A stretch of DNA of 64,000 nt from Chryseobacterium herbae (GCF_025154075.1 NZ_JAOAMU010000007.1:1-64000); one strand, 5' to 3'; counted from the stretch's first letter, positions 17,039 to 25,828 are shown. The notes: generated by a model not told the origin, from the sequence alone. Numbers and translations are program-made.

Positions 17039-17233
17039 ATGGAAAACAACAAAAAGATGAAGCTAAACATCGACGATCTTAAGATCGAAAGCTTCGTAAC
17101 AGCTTTGGACAAAGATCTGTCTAAAAAATTACAAGGTGGTTTAGGAATTGCTCCTGCAGGAGATCATGATCACCCGACTCATACGATTAAAACTCAGGAC
17201 AGACTTCACGTTTGTGGAACTGTTCAGTGCTAA
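17039..17233 (+). CDS. Class I lanthipeptide precursor (His/Asp-rich core)
   Basis: A 64-residue RiPP precursor. The leader (about 1-34) contains KLNIDDLKIESFVTALD, matching the Bacteroidota class I lanthipeptide leader with its SFVT core, and ends in a double-glycine site (KKLQGG) suited to a C39 peptidase. The 30-residue core starts LGIAPAG and holds four His, three Asp, four Thr, two Cys (HVCGTVQC) and no Ser. Thr dehydration and addition of Cys25/Cys30 of the core could give one or two methyllanthionine rings, for instance across TVQC. The DHDHPTH block looks metal-binding. It is followed by a strong terminator. The matching LanB, LanC and C39 exporter genes converge on it from the opposite strand. 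Confidence 0.88.
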   Translation: MENNKKMKLNIDDLKIESFVTALDKDLSKKLQGGLGIAPAGDHDHPTHTIKTQDRLHVCGTVQC

Positions 17234-17254
17234 TTTGAGCGAAAAACAATTTCA

Positions 17255-17286
17255 GGGCTGCTTTATCCGTAAAGCAGCCCTTTTTT
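17255..17286 (+). terminator. Strong rho-independent terminator
   Basis: A 10-bp perfect stem GGGCTGCTTT / AAAGCAGCCC, a 6-nt loop and a T6 run, 21 bases after the precursor stop codon. Confidence 0.92.
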
Positions 17287-17336
17287 ATTTTACAGGAATC
17301 TTTAAATGCTTAAATCTTTGAATGTTTAAATTTTTT

Positions 17337-17434
17337 TTTAAACACAAATGCCACAAATAGATTCACGAATATCACTATAATGACAAAGATATTCGTGTCA
17401 TTAGTGCAAAAAATTGGAGCTATTCGTTTTTTAA
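17337..17434. repeat. ~97-bp imperfect palindromic repeat, copy H3
   Basis: Same family as 9980-10080, here with more substitutions; opens AACACAAATGCCACAAATAG and closes GAGCTATTCGTTTTTT. Confidence 0.8.
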
Positions 17435-17519
17435 AACGCAAAGATTTATTTTCATAGCGGATAGTCTAAGGAATGCAAAGGAGAGAATCAATCTTTGATT
17501 GATTCGATGAAGCTGCCGG
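17434..17519. repeat. ~85-bp dispersed repeat, copy K2
   Basis: Immediately follows H3, just as K1 follows H1, showing the two families travel as a composite unit. Contains GAGAATCAATC...GATTGATTCGATGAAGC. Confidence 0.75.
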
Positions 17520-17554
17520 ATAAATGCGTGCCGGGCTAGTTGGGTGGGGGTGTC

Positions 17555-17755
17555 CGGCCTCGGAAGCTGTAGCGTTAAAAAAATAAATATTGTGAACGTT
17601 AAAAAAATTCTTCTGTTTGAAGCGCGAGACTATCCTCGAATCGAATAACTCATATTGAATTCGCGCAAGTTTAGAATTTTTAGAGAACAAAATTTATTTT
17701 TAGCGGAAGATTCCAGCCTTGAACTTTTCGTTCTTTTGTTTCAAGACAAAAGGAC
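17555..17755. repeat. ~200-bp dispersed repeat, copy 2
   Basis: Second copy of 1671-1873 in the same orientation, roughly 85-90 percent alike by eye. The minus-strand frame across it is not conserved in copy 1 and is judged non-coding. Confidence 0.85.
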
Positions 17756-17801
17756 ATTTAGAAAAAAAAACTTTGTGCTTGTGAAATTCCGTGTTTAGAT
17801 T

Positions 17802-17897
17802 TTTAACCACAAATGCTACTAATACATTCACAAATATCACTATCATAGCATGAAAATTCGTGTCATTAGTGTAAAATATTCGTGCTATTCGTGTTTA
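17802..17897. repeat. ~97-bp imperfect palindromic repeat, copy H4
   Basis: Opens TTTAACCACAAATGCTACTA and ends CGTGTTTAA, the last bases being the stop codon of lanC. Its dyad would give the minus-strand operon a hairpin directly at its 3' end. Confidence 0.8.
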
Positions 17898-19805
17898 AAC
17901 TATTCTTATAAAAAAGCTCTTCAGCAACTCCACAATCTGCTCCGATAACTTTTTCTTCATCACCTCCTTTTCACCCTCTGAATACTGAAAACATTCCACC
18001 AATTCATCAATACTTAATGGGTTTTCCAATAGCTGAAGAACCACAGCAGGAAAAGGTTCTACCAAAAGATGAAACATTTCCTGATCCGTACTGTAGAAAA
18101 CATTGTTATATTTTCCAGCTTTGGACGTTTTGTTATTATCTTCCTTCCAGTTCCATTGGGTTTCATGCACATCGATAAAAGGATTATGAACGAAACGTTT
18201 TTTCGGAAGTTCTGTTTCATCATTTTTCAGAAATTCTGCCAATTCTTCTTTTAGAATCATCAGTCGGGTTTGAAAACACAAAGCTCCTTTCTGCCTTTTC
18301 CGGATGTTGATTTGTTTGGTTTCCAATTGATGGATGTCTGAAATATAAATAATATCTTCTTCCGGTAAGCGGCCGATGATATTTGTTAAGTTATTTCCAA
18401 ATTCTTCAATGGTCTGAGAATGATGGAGGGATTCATTAAGTGGAACAAAAGCCTTTAAAATCTCAAGTGTTTTAGGATAAAACCGTTCAAAAAATGCTTT
18501 TTTAAGTTTAAAATTTTTCAGAACCGTATTATTCTTAGTTTCATTGACAGGAAGTTCAGGATGAAGAATAGAATTCAAAGATTTACCCTTAATGATTGCC
18601 AATACAGAAAGTCCGATTCCTGCTGTACCGGTCATCAGTCCGAGGTCTTCACTGTTTTGAATTCCCCATTCGGAATGATTGTGCAATCTGCTTTTCTGTA
18701 ACCCTTCCAGAACAATTTCTGTAGCAAGTTCCGAAGCTTCTTTGTAGTCAAATACTTCGTTATACTGTAGCAGAAAATCGGAAAGTCCGCCATAGCCACT
18801 GAACAGGATATGATTCCGTTTAGATCTTGTCCTTATGTCATGCTTACATCGTTCAAATACTTTTTTACAGTCTTCTTTGTATACAGGATCAGCAGTAATT
18901 GTGAATGCCCGAATCCTCGCGTTTCCAATTCCACACGCCCCGTGCGCCCATGCATTGAGATCAAAATCTTCCTGAAGAAAAGTGTTTTTATTCCAATCAA
19001 ACAGATCGGGAAGATGATTTTTGGATTCTTCCCACCTTAAATCCATCCAGTTGTTTTGGGAAGGATTATAGTACAAGTCTTCGTAATGAAATGCCTGTTT
19101 GGCCAGCCAAATGAATTCCTCATTATTGAAATATTTTCCAAGCTGGAGCAGACAGAATGCGATCCCTGAATTACCATGCGAAAAACCGCACAGAGAATCC
19201 ATTGAAAGAAGATTGTTTCCCCATTTAATTCCAGCTTCTGCAACAAGTGATTTTTCCAAAAGGGTAGTGATCAATGCTTCAATATCGTTAACTAATTTCT
19301 GATCCTTTGTATAATGATAAAGACTAACCATCATCATTAAGATCCCTGAAATCCCAATCAGCATATCTTCAGACTGTTCTGTCAGTATTTTCTGTCTGTA
19401 CATTTCATACAGATTCAAAGTTTGCTGGAGATACAGTTCTTTTCCAGTCACTCTGAATAGTTCTAAACCTAAGTAAATAATCCCGCTTATTCCATCGTAA
19501 AGACTGGGGTTTAACAAAACTTGATGCGTAGAACAACTGTATACTTTTGAAAAAGCTTTTTCTGCCGTTTCCAGATGGTTTTCATTTTTGGTATGTTCAT
19601 AAAGTGCCAGAAAAAACCAGGCAATACCACCGGTTCCATTCCATAAAGAGGGATTGAAAGTGAAAGAAAGTGCCGCTGTTTTAGAATCTCGGGAGATTGT
19701 TTCCCAATAGAAGCCCTCTTTGTCCTGTTTCATTTTTGACAGAAGGAATTCACTGATTTCATCCAGTCCGGATTGCAGGTCATTAAGTTCTTGGTTGCTG
19801 ATCAT
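17895..19805 (-). CDS. lanC: LanC-like lanthionine cyclase lacking zinc ligands, with C-terminal extension
   Basis: A 636-residue protein. Residues about 40-415 show the repeated G-x-x-G hairpins of the LanC alpha/alpha toroid (WNGTGGIAW, YDGISGIIYL, LIGISGILM, GFSHGNSGIA, MTGTAGIGLS). Asp147 and His210 of the cyclase site are kept. The canonical zinc ligands are not: the W-C-Y-G motif reads WAHG (Ala287) and the C-H-G motif reads LFSG (Phe335, Ser336). Zinc-less cyclase domains are known in class III lanthipeptide synthetases, but this one accompanies class I LanB enzymes. An extra ~200 residues follow; the last ~70 (LSIDELVECFQ...) resemble a PqqD-like winged helix, possibly for leader recognition. 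It overlaps the previous gene by 23 bases as the last gene of the operon. Confidence 0.82.
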   Translation of the reverse strand: MISNQELNDLQSGLDEISEFLLSKMKQDKEGFYWETISRDSKTAALSFTFNPSLWNGTGGIAWFFLALYEHTKNENHLETAEKAFSKVYSCSTHQVLLNPSLYDGISGIIYLGLELFRVTGKELYLQQTLNLYEMYRQKILTEQSEDMLIGISGILMMMVSLYHYTKDQKLVNDIEALITTLLEKSLVAEAGIKWGNNLLSMDSLCGFSHGNSGIAFCLLQLGKYFNNEEFIWLAKQAFHYEDLYYNPSQNNWMDLRWEESKNHLPDLFDWNKNTFLQEDFDLNAWAHGACGIGNARIRAFTITADPVYKEDCKKVFERCKHDIRTRSKRNHILFSGYGGLSDFLLQYNEVFDYKEASELATEIVLEGLQKSRLHNHSEWGIQNSEDLGLMTGTAGIGLSVLAIIKGKSLNSILHPELPVNETKNNTVLKNFKLKKAFFERFYPKTLEILKAFVPLNESLHHSQTIEEFGNNLTNIIGRLPEEDIIYISDIHQLETKQINIRKRQKGALCFQTRLMILKEELAEFLKNDETELPKKRFVHNPFIDVHETQWNWKEDNNKTSKAGKYNNVFYSTDQEMFHLLVEPFPAVVLQLLENPLSIDELVECFQYSEGEKEVMKKKLSEQIVELLKSFFIRIV

Positions 19806-20655
19806 AGTCTTTTATTAGAGGGATGGTTTGCAAGATTAAAAAAAGTAGATAGGATTCTTCAGCATTGACAATCCCCAACCGGTTATTGGTCATATGAATA
19901 AAACTGAGAAGCGCTTCATCTAAGGCTTCAGAAGATAATTGAGCCTCAGTATAGTTTTTCCAAACCTTTTCATTCATTTCCAGAAACTGCTGTAGAAAAG
20001 GATCGGTGGTGGTATTCAGAGAATTCCAGAATTCCTCAATACTATCCTGTAATAGAGTTTGGTAAGATTCAAACTGTTGTTGAAAAGCAGATAACACCGT
20101 CTTTCGGTTTTGCTTCTGTTCATCCGGATCGTCGGAAAAAGGTACTGGAAGCCAGCTTTGAACAAATTTGTCACAGAGCTGTTGGCTATCGTTTCGCGAC
20201 AATCCCATGCCTTTAAAAAATGCGAAGTGCGTTTTCAGGGCGAGAAGATATCTTTCTGAGACTGTTAATGGATCGTTTTGTACCAAATGATGCAGAACAA
20301 ACCTTGATGACGCCCAGAACTGATCTTCAGCATGTGTGATGGTATTGGAATTGCCATATCTTTCTGTTTCCGGAATATATTCTGCCTGTTTCAATTTCAG
20401 ATGTACTTGGTTAAGATGTTCATAGACTGAAATGTGTTTCTTTAAAACCGGAAAAAACATCGTTGATTCTTCAGTATTTAAAAGCAATCGTAAGCGGATA
20501 TGATACCCGTTTTCAAAATATCGGATAAAGAAAAACTTGACTCCTTTACCTACTTTTTTGTTGATATCCAAAACAGACAGGTGTACGATATCCTTCAGGA
20601 GATCATCTGCATTACCGGTATGATAGATGTAATAGGTATTCCAGTGTTTTTGCAT
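19783..20655 (-). CDS. LanB C-terminal elimination domain protein (SpaB_C / thiopeptide-type)
   Basis: A 290-residue stand-alone version of the glutamate-elimination half of class I lanthipeptide dehydratases. It removes glutamate from glutamylated Thr/Ser to leave dehydroamino acids. Family marks are HWNTYYIYH at the start, FFIRYFENGYHIRLRL, WASSRFVLHHL, and the C-terminal HMTNNRLGI active-site block (about 254-262). It starts 4 bases after the stop of the glutamylation-domain gene and overlaps lanC by 23 bases, so the three enzymes are made together. Split LanB pairs are known from Bacteroidota lanthipeptide loci such as that for pinensins. Location: cytoplasm, probably membrane-associated with the exporter. 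Confidence 0.9.
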   Translation of the reverse strand: MQKHWNTYYIYHTGNADDLLKDIVHLSVLDINKKVGKGVKFFFIRYFENGYHIRLRLLLNTEESTMFFPVLKKHISVYEHLNQVHLKLKQAEYIPETERYGNSNTITHAEDQFWASSRFVLHHLVQNDPLTVSERYLLALKTHFAFFKGMGLSRNDSQQLCDKFVQSWLPVPFSDDPDEQKQNRKTVLSAFQQQFESYQTLLQDSIEEFWNSLNTTTDPFLQQFLEMNEKVWKNYTEAQLSSEALDEALLSFIHMTNNRLGIVNAEESYLLFLILQTIPLIKDYDQQPRT

Positions 20656-20659
20656 TATT

Positions 20660-23311
20660 CTAAAAATTATACCATTGGATTAAATGTTCAGCGACTCTTT
20701 CCTGGGACCCATTGACAGAGGGCAGGGATTCTTCCATATAAATATGGGATCCGGCTCTGTTTAGAAGCTTGATGAACAGATGAAACAGCAAAGGCTGTTC
20801 AAAATCGATACACTGAGGTTTGTAATCATCTCTTGTTCCCGTAGCTTTTTCCGGTGATTGATCTTCAGGGATGTAGGAGGACTGCAAATAAAGAAATACA
20901 GAGGAAGGCAGATTGTTTTGCGAAAGCCATTGATGAAAACGTAAAAAATAGATGCTATGAGGTTCATCTTTGCTTTGATGGGGAATGCTATTGAGATTGA
21001 TCAGCCATCCCTTACGCCGGAGTATAAGCTTCTCCTCAAAGACAATTCGCGGAAATATCTGAATATCCTGACTTTTAAACTGTTTGGAATAATGATTATC
21101 AATTGTTTTGATCAATGGAAAAAAGCTCACATAGGTACAGGGATTGAACAGAGACATCAGCTGATAAAGATTGGATCTGTTGGTGATGGTTTCCAGGCAC
21201 AGATCAAATGCGTAGATTTCTTTTTTTAGAACAGTATCCATCAGAAAAATCGAATCATGATCTGCATTATACCCAACAGTTATCCTGTCCAAAGGAATCT
21301 GCTGAGACTTTTTCATCTGTGTATTGGAAGCCGGCATTTTCACTTCATGATCAAGTAACGACGGATGGATATTGGCATTAAAACTGGAATCATCATTCAG
21401 TTCGATAAGCAACTGATCTGGAAATGATTGATTGTTGTAATTTCTATGTGTTTCGGAAATTTCAGAATCAAATAAATGAAGAAAACGACCACTCATCTTG
21501 CCCATTCCCTGCATCAGTCCGTTCACTACAGCTTTAGTTCCTGTTTCAGACTGTTGATCAAAAAACTGAAGAAATCCTGAGCCTGTCGGAGCAGAGTTGT
21601 TGGATAAAGAAAGCTGTTCTAAATTTTTCCTTTTAATCTGTATTTCGTCAGACTGCTGTTCTTCCAATCGGAGATCTTTGCAGAAAAGTTCAGACCATAT
21701 GTTTTCCTGCTTTGGGCTGTCTTCCGTTTCATATTCATTTTTATAGCGATAATATTCATGATAAAAAGTCACCAGAGGAACCTGCTGATCTTTGCTGTAG
21801 GTTGAGAGAAAGAATTCTTTAACGTTCTTTTTTTCCGTACCCCGGATGTCGAAAGCAGTTAAACGGCTGGTCAGATCAGATAATAATTGGCCCAATTCAT
21901 GGACTGTACTTTCATCGACCGTGTTGATTTGATCTGTGTAAGCGTCTTCGTAAATAAAACCTTCCTGCCGATAATCGACCGGGATGTAGGGAAGCTTTTC
22001 AAAACCTTCTCCGTTTCTGTATTTTTCAAGAATATCGTCAAGTACATTTTTGATTTCCTCTTTTGGAAGTTTGACAATTCCGGCCTGAGTTTCAAGCTCT
22101 GAAATGGTCCGTTCAAAAATATTTGAGGTATTGTTCAAAAGGATCTCACGCAAAAAAAGATCCGCGGTCTCAAATTTATTTTTTGCCTGTTGAAGAGTGC
22201 TGACAAGCTCGTAAACCTGTGCTGCTGCTTCATTTGTTTTTTTGTGCTGCTTAAGAAATGTTAAAAGATGATTATCCCAGTCCGGATCAATCTCGGAACA
22301 TTCCAAAGTCAGTTCCAGAAATCCTGAATCAATCAGTTTTAAGATATAATGCCGTAGTTCTGAAACATCCGCTTCAATTTGATTGGAAAGAAGTTCGATG
22401 AATGACGACAGAGAGATATTTTCTTCTGAATGATGGATCAGATCTTTGATATACTGATTGACAGGTGTCGCCTGAATTTCCTGGAAAACCTCAATATTAG
22501 CACAATTCATCAGAAAGCTGAAACGGCCGTCATGTTCTGTAATGCTGCTGTTGGTATTCACAAACAATAAGTCCTGAAGATCGGGATGTCTTTCCATGAG
22601 CTTTTTGATGCGTTTTAACAGTTTATTGTTCAGTCTTATTTTACAATTTACAATGTCCGGAGCTGATGAAATAGGTGTTTGATCATCCGGAACCATTTTG
22701 GTAAGGCCTAAATACGTAAATGTGCTGAATGGAGACGTTTTATAGGCCATCCGGGTAAGATAACGCAGCACACTGAATTCAATGCGTTCAGTATCTTTAT
22801 TGAGTGATTTTACATCTGCATTGGTAAAACTATCCAGCTGCTCATACAGATCTTTGCTCGAAAGCAAAACTCCGTTTCTGAACGCACATTCTTCAGTCAG
22901 CTTTTGAATATTTTGCCTGTGAGTCCATCGATAATTATTGAACCTTTTATCCCAATATTGTTCGAATTCTCTGATTTTTTCACCTGCATTCAGCCATTCT
23001 TCCCAGCTCCCTTTGAAAGCGTTAAAAGTTTCTGTTGGTATTTTCTGTAGTAAAGCATTTGCATTGGACCGTCTGTTGTACACCGACCGTTTCAGATTGA
23101 GGAGCAGCTTTCGTTCCTGATCATCATATGACTGTTGAATAATCGTATACATTTCGTCACACAGCTTTTCATTGTAATGTTGATCATGCTCAAGAGCCGT
23201 TTGCCATTGCTGCCATTGATCTTTGATTTCCGGGATTTTCAGTGCATTCAAGCTTTGTACGGGTAAAGCGGCATACCGTGTAAAAATATGGGGTAAAATA
23301 GTCAGGCTCAT
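20660..23311 (-). CDS. lanB: LanB N-terminal glutamylation domain (lantibiotic dehydratase)
   Basis: An 883-residue enzyme that uses glutamyl-tRNA to glutamylate Thr/Ser of the precursor core. The ATG at 23311 is preferred to a TTG two codons earlier. Features of Lant_dehydr_N are an early FTRYAALPV segment, the conserved VLRYLTRMAYKTSPFSTFT block (about 181-199) corresponding to the RxTPFG motif of NisB, and a long helical C-terminal portion with LNSIPHQSK and LPSVFLYL. The elimination domain is absent here and encoded by the next gene. It begins 9 bases after the exporter gene. The precursor core supplies four Thr and no Ser as possible substrates. Confidence 0.9.
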   Translation of the reverse strand: MSLTILPHIFTRYAALPVQSLNALKIPEIKDQWQQWQTALEHDQHYNEKLCDEMYTIIQQSYDDQERKLLLNLKRSVYNRRSNANALLQKIPTETFNAFKGSWEEWLNAGEKIREFEQYWDKRFNNYRWTHRQNIQKLTEECAFRNGVLLSSKDLYEQLDSFTNADVKSLNKDTERIEFSVLRYLTRMAYKTSPFSTFTYLGLTKMVPDDQTPISSAPDIVNCKIRLNNKLLKRIKKLMERHPDLQDLLFVNTNSSITEHDGRFSFLMNCANIEVFQEIQATPVNQYIKDLIHHSEENISLSSFIELLSNQIEADVSELRHYILKLIDSGFLELTLECSEIDPDWDNHLLTFLKQHKKTNEAAAQVYELVSTLQQAKNKFETADLFLREILLNNTSNIFERTISELETQAGIVKLPKEEIKNVLDDILEKYRNGEGFEKLPYIPVDYRQEGFIYEDAYTDQINTVDESTVHELGQLLSDLTSRLTAFDIRGTEKKNVKEFFLSTYSKDQQVPLVTFYHEYYRYKNEYETEDSPKQENIWSELFCKDLRLEEQQSDEIQIKRKNLEQLSLSNNSAPTGSGFLQFFDQQSETGTKAVVNGLMQGMGKMSGRFLHLFDSEISETHRNYNNQSFPDQLLIELNDDSSFNANIHPSLLDHEVKMPASNTQMKKSQQIPLDRITVGYNADHDSIFLMDTVLKKEIYAFDLCLETITNRSNLYQLMSLFNPCTYVSFFPLIKTIDNHYSKQFKSQDIQIFPRIVFEEKLILRRKGWLINLNSIPHQSKDEPHSIYFLRFHQWLSQNNLPSSVFLYLQSSYIPEDQSPEKATGTRDDYKPQCIDFEQPLLFHLFIKLLNRAGSHIYMEESLPSVNGSQERVAEHLIQWYNF

Positions 23312-23320
23312 GTTCAAAAT

Positions 23321-25546
23321 TTATTTTCCGAGTTCAAGTTGATTTTTAACTAAATGATAGTAAGCTCCTTTTGATTTTGTTAAGGTTTCATGCGTGCCCT
23401 GCTCAACAATATGTCCTTTATCCAGCACGATGATATTGTCTGCATGAACTACCGTACTTAGTCTGTGGGCAACAATCACGACTGTTTTGCCCTGAAAAAA
23501 AAGGTTCAGGTTTTCAACAATCAGTCTTTCATTATTGGCATCAAGAGAATTGGTGGCTTCATCCATGAATATATAGTCCGGCTGGCGATAAATGAGGCGT
23601 GCGATAAGGAGCCGCTGTTTCTGGCCTTCACTAAGTCCGGTTCCTTCACTTCCGATCTGGGTTTCGTAGGAAAAGGGAAGGCTTTCAATAAATTCTTGCA
23701 TATTGACCATTTTACAAGCATTTTTTACCTTGATCAAATCTTTTTCCGGACTTCCCACCCAGATATTTCCGGCTATGGTATCTGTAAAGAGGAAAGAATC
23801 CTGCATGACGGCTCCACATTGCCTCCGCAAACTTCTGGCATTAATGATTTTGAGATCCTGTCCACAGAAAGTGATGATTCCCTGTGTGGTATGAAAAAAT
23901 TTAAGAAGCAGTTTCAACAAGGTTGTTTTTCCACTTCCGCTCATTCCTACAATAGCGGTTACCTTTCCGGCAGGAATCGTTAATGATACGTTTTGCAGTA
24001 CATCGGGGGATAATTTCCCATATCGGAAACTGACATCCATTAACTCAATGGAGCCTGAATTTCCTTTAGGTAAATCCAAGGTAGAATGGGCATCTTCGGT
24101 CTCTTCATATTCCACTTCTGAAATACGCTGCAGACTGAATTTTGCGGTTTGCATGGAACGTATAAAATCTGAAAGCTGATTGACCGTACCATTCAATGAA
24201 CCGTACATATAGGTGATGGCAAGCATGGCTCCCAGCGTCAGACTTCCATTAATGACCAGGGAAGCGGTTAAAAAAGTGGTTAATACACCTGTAGTTTCGT
24301 TGATGAAAAGAGCTACACCCTGTATCCGCTGATCCAGTTTAAGGTTTTCCATTTTGACTTTGTAGGTTTCTTCCTGCATGGTTTTCCATAACTGGTTTTT
24401 TTCCTGCTCTGCTCCGGTTAGCCTTATTTCTGTCATTGCTTCGAAGGTTTCTATCTGATGGCGCTGAGCGTTGGCAAGAAGGCTGAAAGTCCGCTGATCC
24501 AGACGTCTTCTTTTTTCTTCAAAGAGATTCGTCCAAAGCACGCTTATCGTACTGGCCACCAGAAAAAGGATGAAAAGTTTATAGTTATAATAACACAGCA
24601 AAGCGCCATTCACGATAAGAATGATAATGGAAAGTCCTGCACTGACACAGTTTTTGGTCAGAAATTCCTCTACACGCTGGTTATCGTAGATCCGCTGCAA
24701 ATTATCTCCGCTGCTTCTGTATTCAAAGAAAGAAAGCTTAAGCTGCATCAATTTGTCTACGAATTCATAGATAAGTTTGATACTGATATTCATGCCCAAC
24801 TTAAAAAGAATCCGGCTCCGAAAGAAATCAGTTAAAATTCTTCCAGTAAACAAGAGAAGCTGTCCTGCACAGATCAGAGATAATATTCCGATGTCTTTTT
24901 TAGAAACAGCCTGATCTACCACAGCCTGGGTTAACAATGGAATCGCGAGTGTCAAAAGAGTAGCTGCCAAAAGTGCGGCGATCACATAAGAAATGCTCCT
25001 GTGGTCATCTATCTTTTTCAAAAGTGAAAACAGGCTGACCGATGGATCCGGCTGTTCTTTAATTTGGTTAAAGGCTTCTGTCTGTTCCACAAAGATAGCG
25101 ATGCCTTTATTTTCCTGTCCGGGACCAATCCAGTGCTCCATAAAATCATGGATGGTGTAACGCATATTCTTTCCCAGTGCAGGATTTCCGACGTAAGCAT
25201 ATTTCTCAGTAAGATACCACAGCACTACGAAATGATTATGATCCCAGTGCAGAATGCAGGGCAAAGGTGCTTTTTCAGATAAGATCTCCAGATTGAGTTC
25301 AGCAGCTAATGTTTTGAGTCCAAGCTGTTCTGTCGCATGGGTGATCCCGGAGACGGAAGTTCCCTGGCTTCGTACATCGCAAAGATCCCGCAGATGATTT
25401 AGTGACAGTTCTTTTCCGTGATAGGAGGTAATCATTTTTAGGCAGGTCGGTCCGCAGTCCATAGTGTCCAGCTGCCGGAAAAAAGGGTAATGTTTTCCTT
25501 TAAAATAAGAGGAAATTAGTCTCAGTACTTTATTCTCCATTGTCAT
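23321..25546 (-). CDS. lanT: Peptidase C39-containing ABC exporter (LanT)
   Basis: A 741-residue bifunctional inner-membrane protein that removes double-glycine leaders and exports the product. The C39 domain (about 1-140) has the nucleophile in MDCGPTCLKM (Cys31) and the catalytic His in WDHNHFVVL. The usual third residue, Asp of the DPA-G motif, is Asn here (VGNPALGK). A six-helix membrane domain (about 175-460) and an ATPase domain follow, with Walker A GMSGSGKT, signature LSEGQKQRLLIAR and Walker B IFMDEATNSLD. It is the first gene of the operon, just downstream of two Fur-type dyads. The precursor GG site is the obvious substrate. Confidence 0.92.
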   Translation of the reverse strand: MTMENKVLRLISSYFKGKHYPFFRQLDTMDCGPTCLKMITSYHGKELSLNHLRDLCDVRSQGTSVSGITHATEQLGLKTLAAELNLEILSEKAPLPCILHWDHNHFVVLWYLTEKYAYVGNPALGKNMRYTIHDFMEHWIGPGQENKGIAIFVEQTEAFNQIKEQPDPSVSLFSLLKKIDDHRSISYVIAALLAATLLTLAIPLLTQAVVDQAVSKKDIGILSLICAGQLLLFTGRILTDFFRSRILFKLGMNISIKLIYEFVDKLMQLKLSFFEYRSSGDNLQRIYDNQRVEEFLTKNCVSAGLSIIILIVNGALLCYYNYKLFILFLVASTISVLWTNLFEEKRRRLDQRTFSLLANAQRHQIETFEAMTEIRLTGAEQEKNQLWKTMQEETYKVKMENLKLDQRIQGVALFINETTGVLTTFLTASLVINGSLTLGAMLAITYMYGSLNGTVNQLSDFIRSMQTAKFSLQRISEVEYEETEDAHSTLDLPKGNSGSIELMDVSFRYGKLSPDVLQNVSLTIPAGKVTAIVGMSGSGKTTLLKLLLKFFHTTQGIITFCGQDLKIINARSLRRQCGAVMQDSFLFTDTIAGNIWVGSPEKDLIKVKNACKMVNMQEFIESLPFSYETQIGSEGTGLSEGQKQRLLIARLIYRQPDYIFMDEATNSLDANNERLIVENLNLFFQGKTVVIVAHRLSTVVHADNIIVLDKGHIVEQGTHETLTKSKGAYYHLVKNQLELGK

Positions 25547-25588
25547 TCATCCTACGTTGGGTTGTGGTTTAGTATAAATTTTTAAATC

Positions 25589-25618
25589 GCAACAATGTTA
25601 CTAATGCAATTGTGTTGC
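25589..25618 (-). promoter_or_regulatory. Two adjacent Fur-type dyads before the lanT operon
   Basis: GCAACAATGTTAC (25589-25601) and GCAATTGTGTTGC (25606-25618), each one mismatch from GCAAC-N3-GTTGC, centres 17 bp apart, lie 43 bases upstream of the lanT start. Confidence 0.65.
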
Positions 25619-25828
25619 AATTTATAAAAAATAACAGTACACAGCGTTTATTTCTTCAATTAAATCTGAAGATTGTGGGTAATTGGATGTTGAACTTTAT
25701 TTAAAAAGCTTTAAAAGAATAAGTTTGAGTGGAATTTTGAAGGAAGAAAATTGCGAGTGTCAGGAATGAGAAATTTCGAAAGATTGGATCACGTGGTAAA
25801 CTTGCGGAGCTGATCAGGTTTACTTTTC

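Noticed and set aside
17466..17690. 74-codon minus-strand frame between precursor and lanC
   Set aside because: It runs through the dispersed K2 and 200-bp repeats, and the frame is not kept in the other repeat copies.
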